Assembly (NCBI GenBank): GCA_038880555.1
Contig: JAVZRN010000003.1
Coordinates: forward strand, 62,001-126,000
Length of the DNA stretch: 64,000 nt
Direction: 5' to 3'
DNA from: Candidatus Bathyarchaeia archaeon
Lineage (GTDB): Archaea > Thermoproteota > Bathyarchaeia > Bathyarchaeales > Bathycorpusculaceae
In this document: piece by piece, positions 8,168 through 15,575 of the stretch
How the letters are laid out: each line of letters begins with the position of its first letter
How positions within the stretch are numbered: the first letter of the stretch is position 1
Translations under genes and position numbers: made by a program
Notes under the pieces: generated by a model
Database searches by the model: none
Seen by the model: only the letters and a program-made list of their open reading frames with translations
Told to the model about the DNA's origin: nothing

Positions 8168-8275
8168 AAGCAAACCCTAACACCCACCAAACTAAAAATG
8201 TAACATGCATCTTCGTTTAGTGTATGGAAAGTATTAAATTATTACGGCATAACATTTTGTTTGGTGGGTGTTGTC

Positions 8276-8752
8276 ATGGCTGAAGATTTGTTGAGGCTTG
8301 TTGGATACTGTGGCTGTTATTGCGGTTTATGCGGTGTTAGGGTTTGCTTTTCGAAGCATGCAAAGAAGCTTAGGGACACGCTTCAGCAAGAGGGCATGGA
8401 CTATTGGTATAGATATGTTCCTTCCATGCGGGATACTTTTCCAATTTTCTGGAAATTTCTTGAAGATCTTATAAGGTATGAGTGCTCTTGCAGAACTGGT
8501 GGCGGCCCATCCACATGTAAGATAAGGCTATGCGCGAAAAAGAAGGGGGTATCTGTATGCCCGTTCTGTGATCAATATCCATGCACCCTCATCGAGAATT
8601 ATAACAAGGTTTATCCAACAACCATTGAGGATGGAAAAAGGCTGAAAGAGATAGGCCTTGAAGCTTGGGTTGAAGAGCAAGAAGAGAGGGCTAAGAAGGG
8701 GTTCGTATACGCACAAATCAAAATCCAAAGAAAAGACGTGGGATGGGCCTAA
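8276..8752 (+). CDS. DUF3795 Cys-rich protein
   Basis: The N-terminus has GYCGCYCGLCGVRVCF and the middle CSCRTGGGPSTCKIRLC, then KKGVSVCPFCDQYPC. This is the arrangement of DUF3795 proteins, common in anaerobic archaea and bacteria and probably binding metal or iron-sulfur; the function is unknown. The C-terminal third is charged and helical. ATG 8276 is preferred over TTG 8261 because GGTGGGTG lies about five bases upstream of it. The gene stands alone between repeat-bearing gaps. Confidence 0.85.
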   Translation: MAEDLLRLVGYCGCYCGLCGVRVCFSKHAKKLRDTLQQEGMDYWYRYVPSMRDTFPIFWKFLEDLIRYECSCRTGGGPSTCKIRLCAKKKGVSVCPFCDQYPCTLIENYNKVYPTTIEDGKRLKEIGLEAWVEEQEERAKKGFVYAQIKIQRKDVGWA

Positions 8753-9056
8753 CCACAAATAACAATATTGTTGTAATCATCATGAATGCCTCCATTTTGG
8801 CTTAAAATTTAAAGCCTTTAAAACCGATTTTAATATGAGATGAATAGCGCAAAGAAAATTAAAGGAAAGCCTTAAAGAAGGTTATGAATGGCGTCTTCGC
8901 CATAAGAACTAAGTGTGGCGAGTGGGGCAACTGATAGACTCGGCTAGGCCTGTTCCATTAATAGCGTTTCAAACCGATATTAATGGAAAAATTCATAGTT
9001 TACTTGCATAAGCCAATATTTTTAAAGGTTTTTCCTCAAGTTTTTAGGAGAGGAGA
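8753..9056. other. Intergenic region with one hairpin repeat
   Basis: It carries copy 10 at 8953-8988 and a small ATGGCG/CGCCAT hairpin near 8886-8902. A short open stretch around 8850-8920 has no convincing start or family likeness. Confidence 0.4.
8953..8988. repeat. Intergenic hairpin repeat, copy 10 (long loop)
   Basis: Perfect 11-base arms TTCCATTAATA and TATTAATGGAA enclose a 14-base loop. Confidence 0.65.
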
Positions 9057-9914
9057 TTGAGGAAAGGAAACGTTTTTCGAAAAGATGGTTTAGTGTTGGT
9101 GAGCAAGGTTAAGGCGTTTGAAGACTTGAAAAGTTCTATCAAAAAGGCTGTGGATTTGATTGGTGGTTTTGAGAGATTGGTTTCGGGCGGAGATAAGGTG
9201 ATTGTTAAGCCGAACTTTAATAGCGATGATCCTTTTCCGGCCTCGAGTGATCCGGAGTTTGTTAAGAATGTGGTCCTTTTACTTTATGAAGCTGGTGCAT
9301 CTCAGGTGGTCATTGTTGAGAGTTCGGGAATCCCTTGGTTGCCGACAAGGAAAGTATTAGAGAAGACGGGAATGTTGAAGGTCGCACGGGAATGTAACGC
9401 TGAAGTGAGAATTCTTGATGAAGGCGAATGGGTTGAAGTTGCCATTGAGGGGAAACGCTGGAAGAAGGTATCCGTGGCCAAAGAAGCCCTTGAAAAGGAT
9501 GCCAAGTTTGTTTGGCTTCCATGCATGAAAACGCACAGATATGCCAATTTCTCTCTAAGCCTAAAGTTGGCAGTTGGCCTTCTGGATTTTAGGCTTCGTG
9601 GAGATTTGCATTCCGCACATATTGAGGAGAAAATAGCCGAACTTAACTTGGCTGTTCATCCAGACCTCATCATAATGGATGGAAGAAAATGCTTTGTAAC
9701 CGGAGGCCCAGATGTCGGTCGGGTTGAAGAGCCAAACATAATCTTAGCTAGCGGAGATCGCATCGCCATAGATGTTGAAGCAATAAAAGTGATAAAAAGT
9801 TTTGAAGGCTCCAGCTTACAATCAGACCCGTGGAGTTACACTCAAATACGACGAGCCGTGGAACATGGAATAGGTGTAAATAGTGAGCATGATTACAGAG
9901 TCCTAAGTAACTAA
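9057..9914 (+). CDS. DUF362 domain-containing protein
   Basis: This 285-residue protein has the DUF362 pattern: VIVKPNFNSDDPFPASSDPE near the N-terminus, a GASQVVIVESSG strand-loop, CMKTHRYANFSLSLKLAVGL in the middle and DGRKCFVTGGPDVGRVEEPN towards the end. DUF362 proteins often occur with iron-sulfur proteins in anaerobes. No ferredoxin domain is fused here and the biochemical role is not established. The start is TTG 9057, supported by GGAGAGGAG just upstream. It is monocistronic. Confidence 0.85.
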   Translation: MRKGNVFRKDGLVLVSKVKAFEDLKSSIKKAVDLIGGFERLVSGGDKVIVKPNFNSDDPFPASSDPEFVKNVVLLLYEAGASQVVIVESSGIPWLPTRKVLEKTGMLKVARECNAEVRILDEGEWVEVAIEGKRWKKVSVAKEALEKDAKFVWLPCMKTHRYANFSLSLKLAVGLLDFRLRGDLHSAHIEEKIAELNLAVHPDLIIMDGRKCFVTGGPDVGRVEEPNIILASGDRIAIDVEAIKVIKSFEGSSLQSDPWSYTQIRRAVEHGIGVNSEHDYRVLSN

Positions 9915-10285
9915 AAGTTGCTGGTTGAGAGCTCCTATCTGCTAGCATGCTTCTAAAATCATAAATAAATTATGGTCGTGTTTTTAATTTGCAATGAAAG
10001 TGATAGAAGTATACATTAAAACGGAGGAAAGGCTGCAGCAGCCGCACAGAAAGACATGACTTTTTAAAAATTTATATGTAACAACTAGAATTGGTAAGGT
10101 TAGAGCCTTTATCAAAGGTGACAGAACTATACCATTAACACTCATAGGCGAAAAAAGAATAAAGAGAAAGGCATTGCTGATTCAGGCGAACTCAAATATT
10201 TGTGACGACATATAACATTAATGGCTGGGCATTCCGTTAATCATCGTTAATGGAATAGATTATGGGGTGGATTTTCAAGCTTACG
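9915..10285. other. Intergenic region with a broken short ORF and one hairpin repeat
   Basis: From ATG 9994 a 73-codon frame runs to a TAA at 10213-10215 but is cut by an in-frame TGA at 10057-10059 (MKVIEVYIKTEERLQQPHRK, stop, then a basic stretch). It may be a remnant gene or chance. Hairpin copy 11 lies at 10231-10256. Confidence 0.35.
10231..10256. repeat. Intergenic hairpin repeat, copy 11
   Basis: Ten-base arms ATTCCGTTAA and TTAATGGAAT (one G:T) enclose TCATCG. It lies beyond the 3' end of the methyltransferase gene at 10286-10888. Confidence 0.65.
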
Positions 10286-10888
10286 TTATATGAGTGTCAA
10301 CATGAAGGTTATTATTAGCGCTATTGTTAATGTGAGGACTGGTTCAGGTATTCTGCTTATGCTTATTGGGAAAATAAATGGGACCTTTTGCTTATATTGT
10401 TGGTATTCTTTTTCAAACCTTCTTGAGAGGTATCGCTCCTCATAGCCTGCCAGTAAAACGTAGCCTAAAACCCCGATGAACCACACTAAAACAACATTAA
10501 GCTTCGACCCTGACCATTGTATGGACATTATGGTTAACCCTAAGGTCACAACAATTATTCCAAAATATTGGGGATGCCTTACAACCGAGTAAAGTCCGCC
10601 TGTTAAAAGTTCTTTCCGCCTCGCCTTAAGCATCTGAACCAAAGCTGTTAAGAATATTATGAAGCCAACCAAAGCAACAACCCTTCCAAACATGAGCCTC
10701 GGCTCCAAGAGAAAAAGATAAAATTGCTGTTCTCTAAATTCTGGAAGGCTCCAAAAGAACCCAAACACGTAAAAGGCCAACGGAAAGACCATAAGGCCAA
10801 ACCAAGGTCCAGCCACAGGCACATACTGAAACAAACAGAGAATAGCTGAAGACAAAACCTCAATCAAACGCCTAAGCTTCCTTTCCAA
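10286..10888 (-). CDS. Isoprenylcysteine carboxylmethyltransferase-like membrane methyltransferase
   Basis: Of 200 residues there are five or six predicted membrane segments. It contains the ICMT/phospholipid N-methyltransferase signature: GLYSVVRHPQYFG (residues 98-110) for SAM binding, then GYEERYLSRRFEKEYQQYKQ (148-167) with the conserved Glu pair, and a closing VPFIFP. Such enzymes methylate prenylcysteines, lipids or other hydrophobic acceptors at the membrane. Archaeal substrates are unknown. ATG 10888 opens the frame. It is divergent from the membrane protein gene at 11191. Confidence 0.8.
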   Translation of the reverse strand: MERKLRRLIEVLSSAILCLFQYVPVAGPWFGLMVFPLAFYVFGFFWSLPEFREQQFYLFLLEPRLMFGRVVALVGFIIFLTALVQMLKARRKELLTGGLYSVVRHPQYFGIIVVTLGLTIMSIQWSGSKLNVVLVWFIGVLGYVLLAGYEERYLSRRFEKEYQQYKQKVPFIFPISISRIPEPVLTLTIALIITFMLTLI

Positions 10889-11190
10889 TTCGCGAGACGT
10901 GTAAATCCCCAGATAATATCTTCAGACAAGAAGACATAAAAATCTACACATTAGAACGTCAACAAAACTTCACGGTCGTTCCATTAATCGCTGCTAACAG
11001 AATAACGGGGATTAAGCTTGCGAAAATATTTTCAGTTTGTGATTTTGCTTTGAAGATGTTAATTTTGTTTGTTTTTTGTTTTTACGGTTTTCTTCGTTAA
11101 ATTTTAGGGAGAAAACGTAGGGAATCGAACTGCTTTTATGTTTATATGATAATTTTGACACTTTTGATTTGATGGATTGGAGGGTTTCTC
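10889..11190. other. Divergent intergenic region with a hairpin repeat and a T-rich tract
   Basis: Repeat copy 12 lies at 10979-11002. A T-rich tract covers about 11050-11095. No gene was recognised. Confidence 0.45.
10979..11002. repeat. Intergenic hairpin repeat, copy 12
   Basis: TTCCATTA, then ATCGCTGC, then TAACAGAA. The arms pair apart from two central mismatches. Confidence 0.6.
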
Positions 11191-11562
11191 ATGTTTAGTC
11201 TTAAGGGTGTTTTGTTGCTAATTGGGTATGCAGTTTTTCTATTTTGGCTTGCTGTTCTGTTTTATGCTTTTATCTCATACATCCTTGGCTATTCACCTCT
11301 AGGAATCCTAATCTCGCCAGAATCTCAACTTTCAATTTTAGGCTACTCCATATTGTTAAGAGAGTTCCATTCTCCATTGAAGAAGAAAGGGAAATATGGG
11401 ATGATTCTGATAGCCTTCGATATATTTTTAGGAATCTCTATAATAGTGATGGGCGCTTACACCATTTTTGTGAATCCAAACCTGTTCGCATACCTATGCC
11501 TTGTGACGGGAGCATCCATCATCCTCATCAGCGCAAGGCGCATGCAAAAAATGGAGAGGTGA
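11191..11562 (+). CDS. Small membrane protein, unknown function
   Basis: These 123 residues hold four likely membrane segments (about 5-35, 45-58, 70-90 and 94-112) and end in a basic ARRMQKMER tail. GGAGGG lies about seven bases before ATG 11191. The next gene starts two bases after its stop, so the two are almost certainly cotranscribed. No family is recognised. Confidence 0.6.
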   Translation: MFSLKGVLLLIGYAVFLFWLAVLFYAFISYILGYSPLGILISPESQLSILGYSILLREFHSPLKKKGKYGMILIAFDIFLGISIIVMGAYTIFVNPNLFAYLCLVTGASIILISARRMQKMER

Positions 11563-11564
11563 AG

Positions 11565-11852
11565 ATGTTTAGAAAGGAAATTGCTTTTGAAGGTTACCTC
11601 GTCCATTACTATGAAACCTCATGCCTCGAGAAAGAGCCAGCATACTACCTCAGAGAAGAGGGGAAGGAATATAAGCCCATGAAAAGGTGGTTCCAAGAGC
11701 TTCTAAAACAACTCGTAGAAAAGAGGAAGGAGAAACCCGAAATCATAAGTTTTGAGGATATAATTCCGAAAGAGGTTTATGAGAGGATGCTTCAAAACCC
11801 AATGTCGAAATTTCGCTTCAGAATAATTGTGGAGGCTGAGGAGATATGTTAA
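11565..11852 (+). CDS. Conserved-looking soluble protein, unknown function
   Basis: It encodes 95 residues (MFRKEIAFEGYLVHYYETSC onwards), charged with no membrane segment; the middle (PMKRWFQELLKQLVEKRKEK) is helical. ATG 11565 lies just after the stop of the membrane gene, with GGAGAGGTGA overlapping that stop as the ribosome binding site. Its 3' end overlaps the convergent protease-like gene by four bases. No function is evident; perhaps it partners the membrane protein. Confidence 0.55.
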   Translation: MFRKEIAFEGYLVHYYETSCLEKEPAYYLREEGKEYKPMKRWFQELLKQLVEKRKEKPEIISFEDIIPKEVYERMLQNPMSKFRFRIIVEAEEIC

Positions 11853-12202
11853 AAGCGTATTCTCTTAGGCTTTAACTCTCCTGTTTTAGGGTCAAACAGT
11901 AACCCCAAGGTTTCGAGAGTTGAAACGCCTAAAACCCTTTTGTCTTTCTCCTCACCAAACACAACAGGGCCAACAGTCCTACGTCCCATCAGCTCAAAAA
12001 ACGCCACGCCAACATTGCGAATAGCTTCCTTACCATCAGCCAATAGAACCTTAACTTTATCAACAGGCTTAACCCCAATCTCCACCAACTTATGCGAAGG
12101 CACAACACTAACAGGAAAACCAACACGAACAGGCAAGTCAACAAAAATAAACTTGTTAGGCTCCTTAACACTAGAAATCTTAACCTTAAAATGTGCTCTC
12201 AT
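11849..12202 (-). CDS. Retropepsin-like (clan AA) protein lacking the catalytic Asp
   Basis: This 117-residue protein keeps the outline of archaeal clan AA aspartyl protease-like proteins: an N-terminal beta strand, SVVPSHKLVEIGVKPVDKVK, the flap-region strand VLLADGKEAIRNVGVAF, GPVVFGEE and the closing VLGVSTLETLGLLFDPKTGE. Where the family has D-T-G-A it has R-V-G-F (residues 26-29), so the catalytic aspartate is gone and it is probably not a protease. The start is ATG 12202. It may be a binding or decoy form, or simply degenerate. Confidence 0.7.
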   Translation of the reverse strand: MRAHFKVKISSVKEPNKFIFVDLPVRVGFPVSVVPSHKLVEIGVKPVDKVKVLLADGKEAIRNVGVAFFELMGRRTVGPVVFGEEKDKRVLGVSTLETLGLLFDPKTGELKPKRIRF

Positions 12203-12307
12203 AAAACACTAACAAATAACAAGGACTAAGCAAAATATTAAACTAACCCATTTCTCCTAGCAACTATCTACGTTAGCGATCACAGGAAAAGAGATTTAAA
12301 CTTAAAA

Positions 12308-13027
12308 TCAAAAAACTTTTGGATAATGTTTTAGAACAAATTTTTTGACAACTTCATACGCCCATTTGGCGTTTTGCTCGGTTGGTTTGTAGCCCTCATG
12401 GACAACTCGATTTCTTAAATCTCGCAAAATTTCCAGGTCGGTGATGTTTTCAATGTTAAATCCCGAATTCCGTAGTATGTTTACTAGATTATCAAAGTAG
12501 ATTTTCTTCTCTTTCCGTAAATCTTCGATTGGTTTCATTCCCTTTTTGTCGATTATCATTCTCTGTAGGGTTGTTATTATCGCTTCATAACATAAAGTAA
12601 CTATGATGCCGGTTGAAATTTTCTTACCTTTGAGGTATTGTTCAGCCTCTAACAGTTTTTCTTTGACATCAGTTAAATATGGATCAAGGAGCTCAACAAC
12701 TTCTTCGCAAGAGGGGGGTTGAAGCTCTTGTTTCATCGGTTTAATGTAATTCGCTCCTACATCTGCAGCGGGCTGTTCCAATATTTGATAAGTAAATTTG
12801 GTTGTTGTGCTTTGATGAGGCCCGCTCCTTTCCAAGAGCCTCACACCGCACATAACCTGAAGTTTCCTACCCCCAAGAACATTGCATATGTTAGGAATTC
12901 TATGATAGAGCCTTAGCCGCCTAGCAACATCTCCCGCCGTAATTGTAATTTCTTTTTCTCCCCTATTCCGTGCCGGCTGAATATAGTTTTTAAACACAAA
13001 CTCTCTGATAAAATCGGCTTGACTCAT
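12308..13027 (-). CDS. HEPN-domain protein with N-terminal nucleic-acid-binding-like domain
   Basis: It has 239 residues in two parts. The N-terminal 80 residues (FVFKNYIQPARNRGEKEITI then AGDVARRLRLYHRIPNICNV) resemble a small winged-helix-like domain found in archaeal proteins next to nucleases. The C-terminal part (about 110-239) is helical and ends with LRDLRNRVVHEGYKP, where R205-N-x-x-x-H210 is the RNase-type motif of HEPN domains. HEPN proteins are RNases in toxin-antitoxin and defence systems. No MNT nucleotidyltransferase partner is adjacent; the upstream gene is a broken GNAT ending four bases before this ATG. Confidence 0.65.
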   Translation of the reverse strand: MSQADFIREFVFKNYIQPARNRGEKEITITAGDVARRLRLYHRIPNICNVLGGRKLQVMCGVRLLERSGPHQSTTTKFTYQILEQPAADVGANYIKPMKQELQPPSCEEVVELLDPYLTDVKEKLLEAEQYLKGKKISTGIIVTLCYEAIITTLQRMIIDKKGMKPIEDLRKEKKIYFDNLVNILRNSGFNIENITDLEILRDLRNRVVHEGYKPTEQNAKWAYEVVKKFVLKHYPKVF

Positions 13028-13031
13028 TTTG

Positions 13032-13362
13032 TCAGCCTATTAAGTCAATAGCATCAAACAGTATAGAAAGTTTTCCATTCCACTTTTGTTGCTTGCAATA
13101 TTCTATAAAGTGTTTAAGTATGGCTTCTCCGATGCCTCTCCTTGATGTGTTGGGTGGACGCATATCCAACCGAGTAGGGCGAGACCGCCTTCCTTTTCAT
13201 ACCCCCGCAATATCCTGCCTGTGGCAACTCCTATGATTTCACCGCTTTCCTCAGCTACAAAAAGAAGCTCATTATCCTCCCGCATCCTTTTAACATAATT
13301 TTCCGGTGTATGAAGCGACTTGTCAAACTCCAAGGCTTTCTTCGGATAATAATCTCTTTCAT
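13032..13362 (-). pseudogene. Broken GNAT acetyltransferase
   Basis: The pieces are MKEIIIRRK from ATG 13362, then after a shift LEFDKSLHTPENYVKRMRED, ELLFVAEESGEIIGVATG and LALLGWICVHPTHQG, then after another shift RRGIGEAILKHFIEYCKQQK running to the TGA at 13032-13034. Together these form the N-terminal and central GNAT domain with the RRGIG acetyl-CoA loop, but the normal C-terminal third is missing. There are two frameshifts plus a shortened end. It lies directly upstream of the HEPN gene in the same orientation. Confidence 0.7.
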
Positions 13363-13399
13363 AACGACAACATCAAATACAATCACCTTTTGATTTATC

Positions 13400-13424
13400 T
13401 TCTGTTAGTCGCTGCTGGTGGCAA
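13400..13424. repeat. Intergenic hairpin repeat, copy 13 (half)
   Basis: TTCTGTTAGTCGCTGCT keeps the left arm and loop; the right arm is replaced by GGTGGCAA. Confidence 0.4.
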
Positions 13425-13450
13425 AGTACAAGCACGGGATGTCAACACAT

Positions 13451-14212
13451 TTAGATTTTTGCATTTAGATTCAGAATTTTTTGTCTTTTGATCCATGTGA
13501 AGTATGCTTCGTCTATGTTTTTGGTGTTGAGCACGTAGTCTCTTATGAATGTTGCATGTTCTTTTATTAGTTGTTCTGCCTTTTGTCGTGTTAGTTTTCT
13601 GTTTTCCAGTAGGAGTTCTAGGGTTTCTAATGGTTTCATTATGTATTGTTTTTCAATGCATCTAACTGAAACTTTGTGGCTGAACTTTCTTATGTGATCG
13701 GCTAGTTTCCATCCTAATAGGCCTGCTATGCAGAGGGATTTTCCTTCAGCTCTGCTTCCAATAAACTCTGCCTCTAAATTGGTTATGTTGTGGTTTATTG
13801 GTTGTTTGATGGTTTTGATCCACTCCTCCACGTCAATCCTTTCGGTAACGTTCACTTTTAGGGTTAGGCTGGCAATTTTGGAAGAGGTTTCCATTGACAA
13901 GTGGAAGTTGTCCACATCTCTATAACAGAAGATTTTGGCCTTATTCCCTAATGTTGGCAGACGTTCAAGGAGGGGCTGGTTAAGGTAGAGCCAAGAGTTA
14001 ACAGGCCCCGGAATTAAATGTTGAGCCCTAATAATCGCTAAAAAATGGTTCAATGTCATCTGACCTGCTGTGTATTTGGAAACAATTGATTGGAGGTTGT
14101 ATGGGAAGTTTAAAAAGACAACGTCATAATCGAATTCAACAATTAGACTAGCCGCTTTTTCCATTGAGGACCTTAGGCTTGGAACCATTAAAATGCAGAT
14201 TTCAGCCATCAA
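13451..14212 (-). CDS. Hypothetical cytoplasmic protein
   Basis: This 253-residue soluble protein begins with alternating hydrophobic strands (ICILMVPSLRSSMEKAASLI then FDYDVVFLNFPYNLQSIV), suggesting a Rossmann-like or TraB/ChaN-like start. A lysine-rich helical C-terminal half follows, with the pattern FIGSRAEGKSLCIAGLLGWK. The GSRAEGKS stretch resembles a P-loop only loosely and is not a true Walker A. Two adjacent ATGs exist at 14212 and 14209. The family is not recognised. It is divergent from the nuclease-like gene at 14268. Confidence 0.6.
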   Translation of the reverse strand: MMAEICILMVPSLRSSMEKAASLIVEFDYDVVFLNFPYNLQSIVSKYTAGQMTLNHFLAIIRAQHLIPGPVNSWLYLNQPLLERLPTLGNKAKIFCYRDVDNFHLSMETSSKIASLTLKVNVTERIDVEEWIKTIKQPINHNITNLEAEFIGSRAEGKSLCIAGLLGWKLADHIRKFSHKVSVRCIEKQYIMKPLETLELLLENRKLTRQKAEQLIKEHATFIRDYVLNTKNIDEAYFTWIKRQKILNLNAKI

Positions 14213-14258
14213 CAGTGTTTTAGCGATAAAATCTAATTAGAATTTTGTTGGAAAGACC

Positions 14259-14270
14259 GTTCCGTTAATG
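14259..14270. repeat. Hairpin repeat half copy 14
   Basis: TTCCGTTAATG matches the left arm of copies 1 and 11; no right arm is present. It overlaps the presumed start region of the following gene. Confidence 0.3.
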
Positions 14271-14690
14271 TTTATAGCCAAATATAGGCCTATTTTGTTT
14301 GAAATGAGGGCCGCGTTTTTACGTAGGGCTGTTGCGCGTTATTATGAGGGCAAGGGCACTTCATATTTTCCAAAAGGCGGCATTCGCTGTGGAAACTGCT
14401 ATATTGATGGCGAAGTCAAATTTAAGGTTTGGCGCATGGCCGTCGAGCTTAAAAGTGATAGAGACGACGTTTTGAGGGGTTTAGGTCAGCTTCTTGAGGC
14501 TTTAGCCCACGGCTATGATATGGCTTTGCTTGTAACTTCGCAGGGAAGAGCTGAAAAGCTTGAGGTAAAAGTTTTTGAGGCCACAGGCATAGGATTGGCC
14601 GCGGTCAACAGCCGTGGCGAATTGAAAATGATCATCGAGCCTAAAATAACTAGGTTATGTGGGGAAGCCTACAGTCTTGACGTTAGTTGA
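14268..14690 (+). CDS. PD-(D/E)XK nuclease-like protein
   Basis: This 140-residue protein has the sequence outline of the restriction endonuclease-like fold: a helix (FLRRAVARYYEGKG), CGNCYIDGEVKFKVWRMAVE and then LKSDRDDVLRGLGQLLEAL, where D47 and E60-L-K62 would be the metal-binding D and ExK. A later strand is YDMALLVTSQG. It may be a nuclease or an inactive relative. The chosen start ATG 14268 has no strong ribosome binding site. It overlaps the radical SAM gene by 32 bases, so the two are coexpressed. Confidence 0.55.
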   Translation: MFIAKYRPILFEMRAAFLRRAVARYYEGKGTSYFPKGGIRCGNCYIDGEVKFKVWRMAVELKSDRDDVLRGLGQLLEALAHGYDMALLVTSQGRAEKLEVKVFEATGIGLAAVNSRGELKMIIEPKITRLCGEAYSLDVS

Positions 14691-15555
14691 GGGTTATCAA
14701 AGGTTTCTCTCTCCACGGTTTAAACCGTTTGACCCCTTAAAGCTTGCTGAAGAAACTGAGAGGATTGTGACAAGGGAAGGCGAGGATGGAATTGAGCGAA
14801 AATACACCGACTTCTATTCCGTTCCCGTTTACAGGGGCATCGCTACGGGCTACGCGGTTGGATGCTGTTTAAGGTGCTTCTACTGCTGGTCAAGCTGGTC
14901 GAGGGACTTTCCTGAAATTTTTGGAGAGTTTTTCTCGCCTAAAGATGCTGCCAAAATGCTTTTCATGGCAGCCGAAAAAGGCATGGTTTATTCTGAATAT
15001 TGGCGGAAACGGATTCCAAAAATAGATAAGCTTAGGCTTTCAGGGTGCGAACCAACAATAGGCAGGGAGCATCTCTTAAGCCTGCTTCAATGTGTGGCTG
15101 AATCCAAATATTCCCTTTTCATACTTGAAACAAACGGCATAATTCTAGGTCATGACAAAAACTATGTTGAGAGGCTTTCGGAGTTTAAGGACAGACTTTA
15201 CGTTAGAGTTTCAATAAAGGCGGCTACACCTGAAAGTTTCACACGGAGAACGGGTGCCAAAGGCGAATTTTACATATTTCCATTCCAAGCATTGAAAAGT
15301 CTTCTGGATGAGGGAATATATGCGAGGGCTGCAACCATGACGGATACTCGTATTATGCCAAGAGAAGAAAGACAAATACTCATTCAAATGTTGGATGAAA
15401 TAGATCCGGAAGCAAACTACATAAACACGCTGGAAGAAGAAATCGTAGATCCATACGATACAACGATAAAGAGGATTAAGGCTTACAGAAGTCGAGAATA
15501 TGCAAAAATTTTGCAAGATGAAATTCTCAGACAACGGTTAGGAAACACCTTTTAG
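14659..15555 (+). CDS. Radical SAM protein
   Basis: This 298-residue protein has the radical SAM cluster motif C69-x3-C73-x2-C76 within AVGCCLRCFYCWSSW, then LRLSGCEPTIG, the counterpart of the GGEP SAM-binding motif, and FILETNGIILG. The N-terminal region before the cluster is unusually long for the family. It has no SPASM Cys set. The frame opens at GTG 14659 inside the preceding gene; a TTG at 14677 is an alternative. It lies between a nuclease-like gene and a DUF72 gene in the same direction, possibly a nucleic-acid modification or repair unit, although the reaction is unknown. Confidence 0.82.
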   Translation: MGKPTVLTLVEGYQRFLSPRFKPFDPLKLAEETERIVTREGEDGIERKYTDFYSVPVYRGIATGYAVGCCLRCFYCWSSWSRDFPEIFGEFFSPKDAAKMLFMAAEKGMVYSEYWRKRIPKIDKLRLSGCEPTIGREHLLSLLQCVAESKYSLFILETNGIILGHDKNYVERLSEFKDRLYVRVSIKAATPESFTRRTGAKGEFYIFPFQALKSLLDEGIYARAATMTDTRIMPREERQILIQMLDEIDPEANYINTLEEEIVDPYDTTIKRIKAYRSREYAKILQDEILRQRLGNTF

Positions 15556-15575
15556 CCACATGCCCCAAGCTTACT

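Larger units (their letters stand above)
7903..8275. other. Intergenic region with an inverted pair of hairpin repeats
   Basis: Apart from repeat copies 8 and 9 (8125-8167), no coding or RNA signal was recognised. It is AT-rich with several short A/T tracts. Confidence 0.5.

Noticed and set aside
9994..10215. Selenoprotein with in-frame TGA
   Set aside because: No SECIS-like hairpin was recognised and the region is decayed elsewhere, so recoding is unsupported.
11244..11564. Upstream part of the frame around 11565
   Set aside because: It lies inside the membrane protein in another frame; the real start is ATG 11565 after the stop of that gene.
13451..14212. P-loop ATPase reading of GSRAEGKS
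   Set aside because: The spacing does not fit GxxxxGK[ST] preceded by a hydrophobic strand, and no Walker B follows.
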